Shown in pieces: positions 16,505 to 26,127 of a DNA stretch of 64,000 bases. Location: the NCBI RefSeq assembly GCF_001571245.1, contig NZ_BCTK01000005.1, positions 868,001 through 932,000 of the forward strand, in the 5' to 3' direction. The notes under the pieces were generated by a model. That model was not told the origin of the DNA, did not search any database, and saw only the letters and a list, made by a program, of their open reading frames with translations. Positions within the stretch are counted from its first letter, which is position 1; every line of letters begins with the position of its first letter. A program made the translations under genes and the position numbers. Origin of the DNA: Achromobacter piechaudii NBRC 102461. Its GTDB lineage: Bacteria; Pseudomonadota; Gammaproteobacteria; Burkholderiales; Burkholderiaceae_B.

Positions 16505-17740
16505 ATGACGTCCGTTTACCTGAATCCCATTCGCTCGATGCCGGCCCTGGCCATGGCGCTTTGCGGCGCAGCGCTTGCGTTGCCAGCCAGCGCCGCCCAA
16601 GCTGCCGACCCCTATGCCGCCTGCCTGTCGCAGCTGCGTGCACCGGCGCAGAAAGCCGGCGTGTCCGCCGCCACCTTCGATACCCATACGGCGGGCTTGG
16701 CCCCGGATATGGCTGTCATCGACCTGCTGGACGCCCAGCCCGAATTCAAGACGCCCATCTGGGATTACATGGCGGGCCTGGTCGACGACGAGCGCGTGAC
16801 GGACGGGCAGGCTGGCATGGCGCGCTGGCAGGCAGAGCTGGCGCGCGCGGCGTCGCGCTATCGGGTGGACCCGGCCACCATCGCGGCGGTGTGGGGCGTG
16901 GAAAGCAATTTCGGCCGCACCTTGGGCGGACGTCCCTTGCTGACATCGCTGTCCACGCTGTCGTGCTTCGGGCGGCGGCAGGCGTATTTCCGTGGCGAGT
17001 TCTTTGCGACCTTGAAAATCATCCAGGACGAGCACATCGATCCGCAGCGGCTGGTGGGCTCGTGGGCGGGCGCTTTTGGGCAGACGCAGTTCATGCCGTC
17101 CACCTACTTGCGGCTGGCCGTGGATTTCGACGGCGACGGCCGCCGCGACCTGATCGACAGCGTGCCCGATGCGCTGGCCTCCACCGCCAACTTCCTGGCC
17201 CGCGCAGGATGGAACCCGCAACTGGCGTGGGGCTACGAGGTGCGGCTGCCCGCCGCGCTGGACACGTCAGGAGCAGGGCGCAAGAACAAGCGCCCGATGT
17301 CCGCCTGGGCCAAGCAGGGCGTGACGCGCGCCGACGGCCAGGCCCTGCCTGCCGGCGACACGCCGGTCGGCCTGCTGTTGCCCGCAGGCAGGAAGGGGCC
17401 GGCATTCCTTGTCACCCGCAACTTCGATGCGCTGTATTCGTACAACGCGGCGGAAAGCTATGCGTTGGCCATCGCGCATCTGTCGGACCGCCTGCGCGGC
17501 GCGGGCCCGCTAATTCAACCCTGGCCCACGGACGATCCCGGCCTGTCGCGCGCGGAACGGCGAGAATTGCAGCGCTTGTTGATCGCCAAAGGCTATGAGG
17601 TCGGTGAACCCGATGGCATGGTGGGCGCCCGCACGCGCCAGGCCCTGAAGGCGGCGCAAGAGTCGCTGGGCCTGCCCGCCGACGGGCGCGCGGGGCAGAA
17701 GGCGCTACAGGCGTTGCGGGCCTCGGCGGCTCCGCGCTGA
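16505..17740 (+). CDS. MltB-family lytic murein transglycosylase with peptidoglycan-binding domain
   Basis: A 411-residue exported protein: signal peptide ending SAAQA, SLT_2/MltB catalytic domain (VWGVESNFGRTLGG carries the catalytic glutamate; GAFGQTQFMPSTYLRLA follows) and a C-terminal peptidoglycan-binding domain of the PG_binding_1 type (about 345-405; LLIAKGYEVGEPDGMVGART). It cleaves glycan strands of peptidoglycan with 1,6-anhydro ring formation. There is no lipobox, so it is probably soluble in the periplasm, unlike the second MltB-type enzyme at 49197. The ATG at 16505 was chosen because the signal peptide starts there. Confidence 0.92.
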   Translation: MTSVYLNPIRSMPALAMALCGAALALPASAAQAADPYAACLSQLRAPAQKAGVSAATFDTHTAGLAPDMAVIDLLDAQPEFKTPIWDYMAGLVDDERVTDGQAGMARWQAELARAASRYRVDPATIAAVWGVESNFGRTLGGRPLLTSLSTLSCFGRRQAYFRGEFFATLKIIQDEHIDPQRLVGSWAGAFGQTQFMPSTYLRLAVDFDGDGRRDLIDSVPDALASTANFLARAGWNPQLAWGYEVRLPAALDTSGAGRKNKRPMSAWAKQGVTRADGQALPAGDTPVGLLLPAGRKGPAFLVTRNFDALYSYNAAESYALAIAHLSDRLRGAGPLIQPWPTDDPGLSRAERRELQRLLIAKGYEVGEPDGMVGARTRQALKAAQESLGLPADGRAGQKALQALRASAAPR

Positions 17741-17861
17741 TCCCGCGAGCGCTGTCTGGATTTACAAGTTTTGCAAAGATCCGGCCCCGGGTAACGACCT
17801 TGACATGCTGGACGCCCATCACGGCCCTATACTGGTTTTCCGACTTTTCAGGAGCACTGCG

Positions 17862-18275
17862 ATGAGCCTGTTGGATACCTTGGCCTCGATGGCCGGTGGC
17901 GGTCAGCAAGGAGGTTCGGCATCGCTGCTGCCGGCGCTGATCGAACAATTGAATAAATATCCCGGAGGAATCACTGGCCTGATCGCCAGTTTTCAGAAGG
18001 GCGGCCTGAACGAAATCGTGGCGTCCTGGGTGGGCACCGGGCCGAACCTGCCCGTCAGTCCCGACCAGTTGGGCTCGGTGCTGGATCCTGGCGTCGTCAA
18101 TGAACTGGCCGCCAAAACCGGCCAGGATACGGATTCGGTATTGGGTTCGCTGTCCTCGCTATTGCCGCAGTTGGTGGATAAGGCCACGCCGCAAGGCGAA
18201 GTGCAGCCCGGCCAGGGCTTCAACCCGACCGATCTGCTGGCTTCGCTGTCCGGCATGTTCGGCAGCCGGGGCTAA
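17862..18275 (+). CDS. YidB-like DUF937 protein
   Basis: A 137-residue cytoplasmic protein beginning MSLLDTLASMAGGGQQGG, rich in Gly, Ser and Leu, with the family core GGITGLIASFQKGGLNEIVA and SWVGTGPNLPVSPDQL. YidB-like proteins are small, widespread and of unknown function; the second half resembles a helical repeat. A purine-rich sequence, CAGGAGC, lies 7 bases before the ATG. The stop is 21 bases before the proposed start of the DUF4434 gene. Confidence 0.87.
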   Translation: MSLLDTLASMAGGGQQGGSASLLPALIEQLNKYPGGITGLIASFQKGGLNEIVASWVGTGPNLPVSPDQLGSVLDPGVVNELAAKTGQDTDSVLGSLSSLLPQLVDKATPQGEVQPGQGFNPTDLLASLSGMFGSRG

Positions 18276-18296
18276 GAGCGCGGGACGGACCACCCC

Positions 18297-19289
18297 CTGA
18301 AACGCCCACTGCTTGCCTCTCCCACTCGCCGGCGCCTGTTGCAGGCGCTGGCCGTGGGTGCGCTGGCGCCATTGGCCGCCTGTGCGCCGCCGCTGTCGTT
18401 GAACGCGACGTTCCTGCAACTGTGGCGCAGCCACCTGGACCTGACGCCGGACGATTGGCGCGTGCGGCTGTCGGCGTATCGCCGCCTGGGATGCCGCGAA
18501 ATCTTCCTGCAATGGGTGGGCCTGGAAGGCGGCCGGCCGGACGACTGGATGGCGTCCGATGCCGTGCTGCGCATGATTTTCGACGAGGCCGAACACCAGG
18601 GCCTGGGCGTGCACGTGGGCCTGCCCTACGACCAGCGCTGGTGGGACATGCTGGCGGGTTCCAACCCGACGGCCTTGGCGGCTTACCTGGACCACACCCG
18701 CGCGCGTGGCGTGGCCTACATGCAAGCGGTGGGCTGGCCCAAGCGCAAAGCGTTCCGAGGCTGGTATCTGCCCTACGAGCTGGAGCAATACAACTGGGCC
18801 TCTCCTGAACGGCAGGCCTTGTTGATTCCGTGGCTGGACGGGCTCTCGCGCGTGGCGCAGGCCACCAGCCGGGGGCGGCCGCCCTGCATTTCCACCTACC
18901 ATTCCCGTCTGCCCAGCAAAGGCTCGTTGATGAGTCTTTGGAGCGCCATCCTGGACCGGGTGGCCATACATCCCATGATCCAGGACGGCGTGGGCGTGTC
19001 CGGCCTTGCCAACTACCAGGCGCTGGCACCGCTGCACGACATGCTGCTGGCGCGCCGGGCCTCGTTCGACCTGATCCTGGAGCTGTTCGAAGAACTGCCG
19101 TCGGGCAGCACCGACGGGTCTACCTTCAAGGCGCGGTCGGCGGACTTCGATCGCGTCAAGCAGCAGTGGGAAGTGGCGCGTAGCTACGGCGCCCAGCGCG
19201 TGGTGGCGTTTGCGATCGACCCCTGGGTCATCGACAACACGCCGGAGGCGAAGGCGCTGATGCGCGCATGGCTCGACGCGCGTGTGTGA
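18297..19289 (+). CDS. DUF4434-like exported protein, probable YbcH counterpart
   Basis: About 330 residues. The frame opens at a CTG (18297); no ATG or GTG exists in the stretch that gives the complete signal. The N-terminus KRPLLASPTRRRLL and AVGALAPLAAC looks like a Tat-type signal with a possible lipidation cysteine. The body (NATFLQLWRSHLDLTP, RLGCREIFLQWVGLEGG, GVHVGLPYDQRWW, VAFAIDPWVI) resembles the DUF4434 TIM-barrel, glycoside-hydrolase-like family. It is convergent with nfrA; in E. coli, as I remember it, ybcH next to nfrA belongs to the same family. It may trim or release the NfrB polymer. A TTG at 18339 would remove the twin arginines and is less likely. Confidence 0.75.
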   Translation: MKRPLLASPTRRRLLQALAVGALAPLAACAPPLSLNATFLQLWRSHLDLTPDDWRVRLSAYRRLGCREIFLQWVGLEGGRPDDWMASDAVLRMIFDEAEHQGLGVHVGLPYDQRWWDMLAGSNPTALAAYLDHTRARGVAYMQAVGWPKRKAFRGWYLPYELEQYNWASPERQALLIPWLDGLSRVAQATSRGRPPCISTYHSRLPSKGSLMSLWSAILDRVAIHPMIQDGVGVSGLANYQALAPLHDMLLARRASFDLILELFEELPSGSTDGSTFKARSADFDRVKQQWEVARSYGAQRVVAFAIDPWVIDNTPEAKALMRAWLDARV

Positions 19290-19349
19290 GGGTGTCGGGG
19301 CAGGGCGTGCATGCGTTGGGCGCTCATCGCCAGCCGACGCAGTCCTTTC

Positions 19350-22110
19350 TCAATAAGACAGCGTCAGGTTGATGAACAGGCCCCGCGCCCGATCTGCCGC
19401 GCCTCCGCCAATGTTGAATCGGTATTGCGTGGTCAGATCCAGATAGGAGCGCGGCGCGTTGTAGTGGTCCTCGCGGAACCAGTAGCGCACATTGAAGCCG
19501 GGGCCCGCGCCCAGCGACCACGACGAGCCATTGCCCAATTGGTCCACGGAATACGACTGGTCGCCGAAGTTCGCATTGGCGCGGTTCTTGTTCCACAACC
19601 AGTCGGCGCCCACCACGGCGTAGGGAAAGAACACCAGCCGGTCGCTCAAGGCATCCACCCGATAGCTGCGGCCTACGCGCAGTTCCCCCGCGCCGAATGC
19701 CTGGTCGCGTTTCAGGCGGCCCGAGACCTTGTCGCCGTCTTCGCCCGTAGCGTTGTCGCGCAACCAGAATTTGGCCGGCATGTCCTGCCACGAATAGCCC
19801 GCCTGCACATAGCCTTCCATCGTGAACCAGTCGGGCCGGTCAATACGCAGCGTGGTGCCTTCGTACAAGCCATAGGTGACGTAGGCCAGCCACGCGTCAT
19901 TGTCGGCGGTGGTCTCGTAGTGCGGCGATTGATTTGCCTGATTCAGCGCGCAACGCAGGGCGGCCGGCGCGGGGCTGAAGGTGCCTCGACGCGTGGCGGT
20001 GCCCAGGTTGAATTGGCGTTCGATACCGAATGTCAGGCCCACTTCGGTCGACGGCGTGAAGCGCATGCCCAAGGATCCGATCGTCGTGGGAAAGCCGGCG
20101 ACACCCTGGTTGCGGGTTTCGGCCACATCGATGCTGCCGCCGCAAGGGTCGGTCACGGTCTGGCCCGTGGTGGTGCCGCCTTTGTCATACAACGTGTTGG
20201 AGAACCGGCCGTAGAGTTCGAAGGTCCGCGTGGCCGAGTTCAGGAAATCGGCCGGCCGCCAGAAGATTTCAGCCGTGCTGAAGATGGCGTCGCCGGGCAC
20301 GGTGATCGCCGCGCCGCCCAGTCCTGCGGAGGCCGGCCGCGCTCCCCGATAGCCGGCGGACACGTAACCGCCCCATTCGCGCGACAGTTCTGCGATGCCG
20401 CTGCGGGTGTCAAAGCGCTGTTGCGGCGTCAACTCCAGCGTGCCGGCGTCGGCCTGGTCGATGGCCTGCTTCAGGTCGGTTACCGCGCCGCGCTTGTCGC
20501 CTGCGCCGGCGCGCGCGTAGCCCTCGTCCAGAATGACGGTGGGCGGCGCTTTGCCGGTGGCGCGCGCGGCCTGGAAGTCTTGCAACGCCAGCGCCGGCTG
20601 CTTCATGCGCTGGTACAGATAACCACGCTGCATCAGCAGAGTCGGGTCATTCGGTTGCGCCGCCAGGGCTTCGGTCATGCGCTGATTGGCTTCGGCCAAT
20701 TGCGCGCCGTTTCCGGCCGCGAGCGTGGTCGTCAAGAGCCGCTGGTATTCCTGATTGCCGGGGTCTTGCGCAACGGCTTTGCGGGCCTGGGCGATGGCCT
20801 CGACGTAATCTTCGCGGGCATAGGCAGCATAGGCTAGGGCGGCCGGGCCACCACTGCCAGCCGCGTCGGACGGCAGCAGTTCGCAATAGGCACCGGAAGG
20901 CGTGTTGCGGCAGTCCTGCACAGGGGCGGGGTAATTGGTCAGCGTCAGGGTCGCGGGGATGGCGGGTCGGGACCGCGCGCGCTTGACGCGCGCCTGGGCA
21001 GCGTCGTCCTGGACACCGCGGTTATCCAAGGGGGCCATCAACGCCAGCGCACGGGCATTTTCGCCTGCCGCCAGCGCCGCGTCGGCCGCCAGCAGACGGA
21101 TGTTGCGGCGTTGGGCGTCGGTCAGCGAGCCCTGCTTGAGCGCGGCGTCGAAGTCCGCATTCGCCAGATCGGTCTTGCCCTGGCGTTGCCGCAGATAGCC
21201 GCGCATGACCAGCGCCGCGCCGCTGTCGCCACCTGACTGCAGGGCGTCGGTGGCGGCGGCTTCGGCGTCGGCCAACTGGTCGGCCTGCATCAGCGCGGTG
21301 ATCAGCAGCATGCGGTAGCTGGCATTGCCGGGCGCGGCCGCCACGGCCTGACGCGCGAAGGGCACGGCGTCGTGCGCGCGGTTGTCGCTCAATGCCTGAT
21401 AGGCCGCGTCCGCCTGCTTGGCCGCCGTCCGCGCCTGCATCGTCTGGCGGCGCGCGGCCAGATCTTTTTTGTTTGGCGCGCCAAGCGCGATGGCCTTGTC
21501 GATGGCGGCTTCGGCCTGGGCGTACTGGTTCTGGGCCTCCAGAGAGTCCAGCCACAGCATGGCCCATGCGCCTTGCTTGGGATCGATTCGAAACGCCTGT
21601 TCGGCGCCACGCGCGGCGGCGGGGTAGTCGCCACGTTTGTAATCGGCGTAGGCGCGGGTGGCGATGGGATAGCCCCGGCTGTAGGCCGACGCAGCGGGAG
21701 CCCGGGGGGGGCGCTGCGGGGGCCGCCGTGGGGGCCGGCGCGGCCGTCGGTGTCGGCGGGCTCAGGTTGGCGCGGGCCTGTCGCAACGCAGGCGTATCGA
21801 TGCCCTCCTTGATGGTGTCGGCGGCGGCCTGATCGGCCTCTTTCAACTTGCCTTGTTTTTGCAGTGCGTAGATGAGCAGCAGATGCAGGCGTTCCACGTC
21901 GGGCCGCAATACCAGGGCCGACGCCGCCTGCTTGGCGGCTAGATCGAATTTACCGGCATCGAAATTCTTATACGCCTCTTCGGCGAACCGCCATGCCGCG
22001 CCTTCCAGCGGAGCCTCCGCTTTCAAAGCGGTCTGCGCCGTGGCGAGCGGGGCGGTGCCCACGCAAGCCAGGGCGGCGGACAAGATAAGCGAGCGGGTCA
22101 ACGGAGTCAT
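19350..22110 (-). pseudogene. nfrA: nfrA, outer-membrane export/N4 receptor protein, frameshifted at a C8 tract
   Basis: The coding region reads from ATG at 22110 (signal peptide ending LATAQ) in one frame to about 21704 and continues in another frame to the TGA at 19350. The two frames join at eight C on the coding strand (21704-21711); seven C would give one continuous protein of about 919 residues. The N-terminal two thirds consist of TPR repeats (LHLLLIYALQKQGKLKEADQ, LLMQRGYLYQRMKQPALAL). The C-terminal part is the NfrA_C beta-barrel, ending in a typical barrel strand (NLTLSY). In E. coli, NfrA exports a polysaccharide made by NfrB and is the N4 receptor. The start overlaps the nfrB stop (ATGA). 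Whether the shift is a real off-state, a decayed gene or a sequencing error cannot be told from one sequence. Confidence 0.85.
21704..21711. repeat. Homopolymer G8/C8 tract inside nfrA
   Basis: Eight consecutive G on the plus strand (C on the coding strand) lie exactly where the nfrA reading frame breaks, in a Pro/Ala-rich linker between the N-terminal part and the TPR array. C7 or C10 would restore the frame. A second, shorter G5 run is at 21718-21722. Tracts of this length are prone to slipped-strand mispairing and also to sequencing error. Confidence 0.9.
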
Positions 22111-23801
22111 GTCGTCGCGGGTTTATCGTCGGAGTGCGGCGGCGGCGTCAGCTGCCCCGATTGTTGAAAGTCGATGGCTTCGTTCAAGGTGCCTTCGTCC
22201 AGCCAGCCTTGTTCGGTCAGGATCTGTCCCAAGGGCTTTTTCTCGCGGGCCTGGATCTCAAGCGCGCGCGCCAGCGTGTCCTGGTCGATGGCCTGCCAGG
22301 ACAGCAGCAGTTCGCCCAGCCGCTGGCGCTGTTGCGATAGCTGATCGGTGCTGGGGAAATCGTGCATGGTCTTGTCCCAGGCCAGTCGCTTGCCGGTGAC
22401 CAGATGGGCGATGAACAGGCGCCAGGCCCGCGCCGCTGCCATGGCGTTGATGAAGTTGCCCACGATCATGCGTGGAATCGACAGCACGGCGTGCTCCCAT
22501 CCATACATGCGCCCCACGAAGTAAGCGCGCTGCACGACCCGCAGCAATAGCGCGATGGCGTTGAGCCACATCAGCGTCACCAGCCATCCGCCGGGCCGGA
22601 AATACGAGGGGTAATAGACCTTCCACCATCCGAACTTGTCGGCCAGGAAAAACACGAAGAAGTTCGCCAGCAACACGTAGGCCAGAATGGCGACGAACGA
22701 TGTCACCAGCCCCTTGCGATCCCGAAACAGCAAATAGCGATTGGCCAGCGAGCCGGTCCAGCCCACCTGTTGCCATCCTTGCAAGCCGATGCCCAGCGTC
22801 CAGCGCGCCTTTTGCCGATACGCCGTGCGAAACGTGTTCGGGAAATATTCGCGCACGCCAAGCGGCATGCGGACGGTGGATATTTTTTCGCGCCCCAGTC
22901 CGAACCAGGCGCGTCGACGAGTGACGTATTCCACCTCGAACTTGCCGAAGATCTGCTTCATGCCGCGTTGGGCCAGGCGCGCGCCGATGTCGTAGTCTTC
23001 CGTCAGCGTGTCGGTGTTGAACGGCTGATTGTTGGTTTCCTCGGCCAGCTGTTCAAGCGCGCGCCGCGAGAAACACGTGCCCACGCCGGCCGATGGCACC
23101 ATCTTGGACAGGCTTTCGCGCACCACCAGGTCCTTGGTGTGCCACTCGGCGAATTCGTCCATATAGGTGCCGGCGACCAGTTCGTGCCAGTGGCGTTCCA
23201 GCGACGTGACCGGCAACTGGATGAAGTCGATGCGCGGCAGCAGGTAGTTGTAGTACTTGAGTTCCAGCGGGTGCAGCACGTCTTCGCTGTCATGCAGGAT
23301 GACGCCGGCAAACGGCACCGGCTGTTTCGCGTTCTGCGCGAAGATGGCCTGCACGATCCAGTTCAGGCAGTCCGCCTTGCAAGTGGGCCCATCGTGCGGC
23401 ACTTCCACGCGGATCAGCTTGCGGTAGCGCCGCCGCATCCGCTCTACCTCGTCGATCGTGCGCTGATCGTTCTGGTAGGTGCCGGCAAAGATCATGTAGT
23501 CCTTGTATTCCAGCGTGGACACCATGGTCTCGAGCATCGACGAAATCACGTCGTACTCGAGCCAGGCCGGCACCATGATCGCCAGGGGCTGCTCGGGCTT
23601 GGCGCGCAGCTGCTCGGCGGTCAACGCCGCGTAGCGGCGCTTGATGGTCAGAGACCGTCGCAGTTCGCGCAACCAGAACCAGCCGTCGATGAACAGGTCA
23701 TCCAGGCTGGACAGCAGGATGATGACCCCCACGATGGCGGTCACGACTTCCAGCCCGCGGTAATAGTCCGCGATGAAGTAGGGCCAGTAAAGCGAAGGCA
23801 T
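22107..23801 (-). CDS. nfrB: NfrB, c-di-GMP-responsive glycosyltransferase
   Basis: A 564-residue inner-membrane GT2 glycosyltransferase. N-terminal membrane helices are followed by a GT-A domain with a DxD-type motif in HDSEDVLHPLE (170-180), TED at 267-269 and QxxRW at 330-334, then three or four more membrane helices. The C-terminus (494 onward) is an MshEN domain with two repeats starting RLGELL and PLGQIL, a known c-di-GMP-binding fold; the first repeat has SWQAI where a glycine is usual. In E. coli, NfrB makes an exopolysaccharide on c-di-GMP activation. The start at 23801 (MPSLYWPY) was preferred because upstream codons overlap the BcsB-like gene and are not protein-like. Confidence 0.93.
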   Translation of the reverse strand: MPSLYWPYFIADYYRGLEVVTAIVGVIILLSSLDDLFIDGWFWLRELRRSLTIKRRYAALTAEQLRAKPEQPLAIMVPAWLEYDVISSMLETMVSTLEYKDYMIFAGTYQNDQRTIDEVERMRRRYRKLIRVEVPHDGPTCKADCLNWIVQAIFAQNAKQPVPFAGVILHDSEDVLHPLELKYYNYLLPRIDFIQLPVTSLERHWHELVAGTYMDEFAEWHTKDLVVRESLSKMVPSAGVGTCFSRRALEQLAEETNNQPFNTDTLTEDYDIGARLAQRGMKQIFGKFEVEYVTRRRAWFGLGREKISTVRMPLGVREYFPNTFRTAYRQKARWTLGIGLQGWQQVGWTGSLANRYLLFRDRKGLVTSFVAILAYVLLANFFVFFLADKFGWWKVYYPSYFRPGGWLVTLMWLNAIALLLRVVQRAYFVGRMYGWEHAVLSIPRMIVGNFINAMAAARAWRLFIAHLVTGKRLAWDKTMHDFPSTDQLSQQRQRLGELLLSWQAIDQDTLARALEIQAREKKPLGQILTEQGWLDEGTLNEAIDFQQSGQLTPPPHSDDKPATT

Positions 23802-23815
23802 GGCGCTGTCCGGGC

Positions 23816-26032
23816 TTACGGGTTGCCGCTGTTTTTCTTGCGATTCACGCGCCGCGCAAGAATCAGGATGAAGATCAGGACCAGCAGCGCGACGCTGATC
23901 GCGGGCACGCTCCACGCGATGTATCGACGCCATTCGAAGAACGCGCTATCGCCCGCGCCCAGGGGGGAACTGGCTTCGGGATTAGCGCTGTCTATCCAGG
24001 CGATCGGGCCGCTGGCGCCGATGACGGCCACGTCGCCGCGGTTCAGCACGAAGGGCGCGTCCACCATGCCGGGGTGTCGGCCGATGGTGTGCCAAAGCAA
24101 TCCGTCCTGGCCATTGCCTCGAACCACTTCGGCGGTGCTCAGATGGTCCAGGCCGGAGATGTCCAGCCACGTTGCGTTCTTGCCGTCCACCTTCAGTTGC
24201 TTGCGGTCGGTGACCTGCACCATGGGCTTGGCGCCGTCCACCGGCACTTCCATCGCGAGGAATGCCTGCGTGGGCTTGACCGCCTGGCCCGCTGGCGTCA
24301 CGGACAATTGTGCGCGCACGGGCGACACGCCGCTGGCCGCCGCAATGCCGATCACGCGCTTGATGTTGTCGGGCGCGTCGGCCAGATAGCTGTCGGGAAC
24401 GATCACTTGCGGGGTGCCTGCCATGAGCGGCAACAGTCCGACGAACGTGCCGTCCGGCTGAGGTTTGCCCGGCTTTACATAGCTGGTGGGCAGCACGCTG
24501 ACGGGGTAGCCCTGCGGAATTTCATTGCAATCGACCGAGACGGGTTGGCGCTGGAATTGGACACGCACCGCGTTGTTCACGCCCAGCGCATAGCCTGGCA
24601 CGCGGGCGGTGAGGCGTTCCGGCTTGCCGTCGGCGTCCATCTGTCGGGCCGCCAGCAAAATGCCGTTCCAGAATACGGACGCCACGGGGCGCGTCGACGA
24701 CGCTCCGGGCGCGGCCGCCAGGTCCAGCACCAGTTCATCGGGCATCTGGCCGCCGGAGGATACGGTCCCAAGCGGGAATGTAGTAGTCCAATCGCCACGC
24801 GCCACGACATCAAAGCTGGTGGCCGACCCGCCCAGCGAGGTCAGGCGCACCGCGCCGTCCGCGAAGGTCTGCGGCGTCGTCGCAGCTTTGACGTTGACCT
24901 GCCGGGTGACCAGGATGCGGCGCCACGCGCTGTCGAAGACGCCAGCCGCTTGCGCGCCGGCGCCGGCCGCTACGGCGATCACCGCCTGCCGGCCCAGCGG
25001 CAGCAAGCGGATATCCTGCGCGGGCAGGTCGGCGCCCGCCAAAGGCATGCGCGCCTGGCGCCATGCCTTGAATGCGGCCGATGCATCGGCATCCGAGGCC
25101 AGTTGCGCAGCCAGCGCGTCCAGCGCTTCGTTGTACCGGCCGCGCAGCGCGGCGTCGGCGATCACCACGTCGCCGCTGACCGCGGGTGCGCCCAGCACCA
25201 GCAGCGCGCCTATCTCGGCGGGGCTGGCCAGTTTGTAGGCGGGTTTGTTGGCGACGGCGGCGAACGCCGCGACCTGTTCCAGGCCGGCCGGTGCTTGCAA
25301 GCCGCTTGTGTCGACCTGGTCGCCTACCGACGGAAAGGCCCGCACCATGACGCGCTTGCCCGCGCGCTCCAATGCCACGCCCAGGCGCCAGGCGCTGTCG
25401 AAAGCCTGCTGATCCAGCTTGGCGCCCGCCACCATCAGCACGGGCTGGCCGGGCAGCGTGCCCCAGGCGTCATCCAGGCTGCCGATGGCCGAGGCGTCAT
25501 AGCGGTAGCTCAGGCGCGTTTGCGGCGATATGGTCAAGGCGTTGGCGGTGGCGCGGTTGCTTTCGCAACGGCGCAATGCAATCTCGGACTGCCAATCCAC
25601 GCCCAGCCGCAGGAAGCCGGACTCACGGCGCTGCGGCTCGATGCCCAGAGTCCGGGATGCCGACCCGTCTCCATCGGCGATGCGTTCCGCGGTCTGCGGC
25701 ACGCCGTCCACCCAAAGCACCATCGTGGTCCGCCCAGGCTCCCCCTTGGCGTACTTGGCGTCGAACGATAACGTGGCGTTCGAGATGGGCACGCCGCGCG
25801 GCACGGGCAGATAGAACTCCTGGCGCGCGTCGCTGTTGCTGAGAACGACGGGTTCCTTGACGCCCAAGTCTTGAAGCGTGGTGCTGCGGGTCACCCAGTC
25901 GTCGCCCTGCAAGCGCCGTAACGCGTCGCCGGCGGGGCTGGCCAGACCGGTCAGGGGAAGCATCATCCCCGCCATCATCAGGGCGCGGCAAAGGACTCGG
26001 GCGGCGGGAACGGGCAGGGCGCTTGGGTGCAT
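23816..26032 (-). CDS. BcsB-like periplasmic polysaccharide-guiding protein
   Basis: A 738-residue protein with a signal peptide (ALMMAGMMLPLTGLA), long beta-rich periplasmic domains alternating with Rossmann-like parts as in BcsB, and one C-terminal membrane helix (YIAWSVPAISVALLVLIFIL) followed by a basic tail. BcsB guides nascent cellulose away from BcsA. Here there is no BcsA; the neighbours are nfrB (14 bases downstream) and wecB upstream. I infer that it serves the NfrB polymer. The ATG at 26032 is chosen for the signal peptide; the ORF extends further upstream without support. The E. coli nfr locus has no such gene as far as I know. Confidence 0.8.
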   Translation of the reverse strand: MHPSALPVPAARVLCRALMMAGMMLPLTGLASPAGDALRRLQGDDWVTRSTTLQDLGVKEPVVLSNSDARQEFYLPVPRGVPISNATLSFDAKYAKGEPGRTTMVLWVDGVPQTAERIADGDGSASRTLGIEPQRRESGFLRLGVDWQSEIALRRCESNRATANALTISPQTRLSYRYDASAIGSLDDAWGTLPGQPVLMVAGAKLDQQAFDSAWRLGVALERAGKRVMVRAFPSVGDQVDTSGLQAPAGLEQVAAFAAVANKPAYKLASPAEIGALLVLGAPAVSGDVVIADAALRGRYNEALDALAAQLASDADASAAFKAWRQARMPLAGADLPAQDIRLLPLGRQAVIAVAAGAGAQAAGVFDSAWRRILVTRQVNVKAATTPQTFADGAVRLTSLGGSATSFDVVARGDWTTTFPLGTVSSGGQMPDELVLDLAAAPGASSTRPVASVFWNGILLAARQMDADGKPERLTARVPGYALGVNNAVRVQFQRQPVSVDCNEIPQGYPVSVLPTSYVKPGKPQPDGTFVGLLPLMAGTPQVIVPDSYLADAPDNIKRVIGIAAASGVSPVRAQLSVTPAGQAVKPTQAFLAMEVPVDGAKPMVQVTDRKQLKVDGKNATWLDISGLDHLSTAEVVRGNGQDGLLWHTIGRHPGMVDAPFVLNRGDVAVIGASGPIAWIDSANPEASSPLGAGDSAFFEWRRYIAWSVPAISVALLVLIFILILARRVNRKKNSGNP

Positions 26033-26127
26033 GGGGGCTCCGGGGCGGAATGCGTCGCGAATGACGTCAGGCGAATTGGGCAGTATTGGGGCGGATCTGA
26101 TCGGGGAATTCAGCGGAGATCGAGGCG

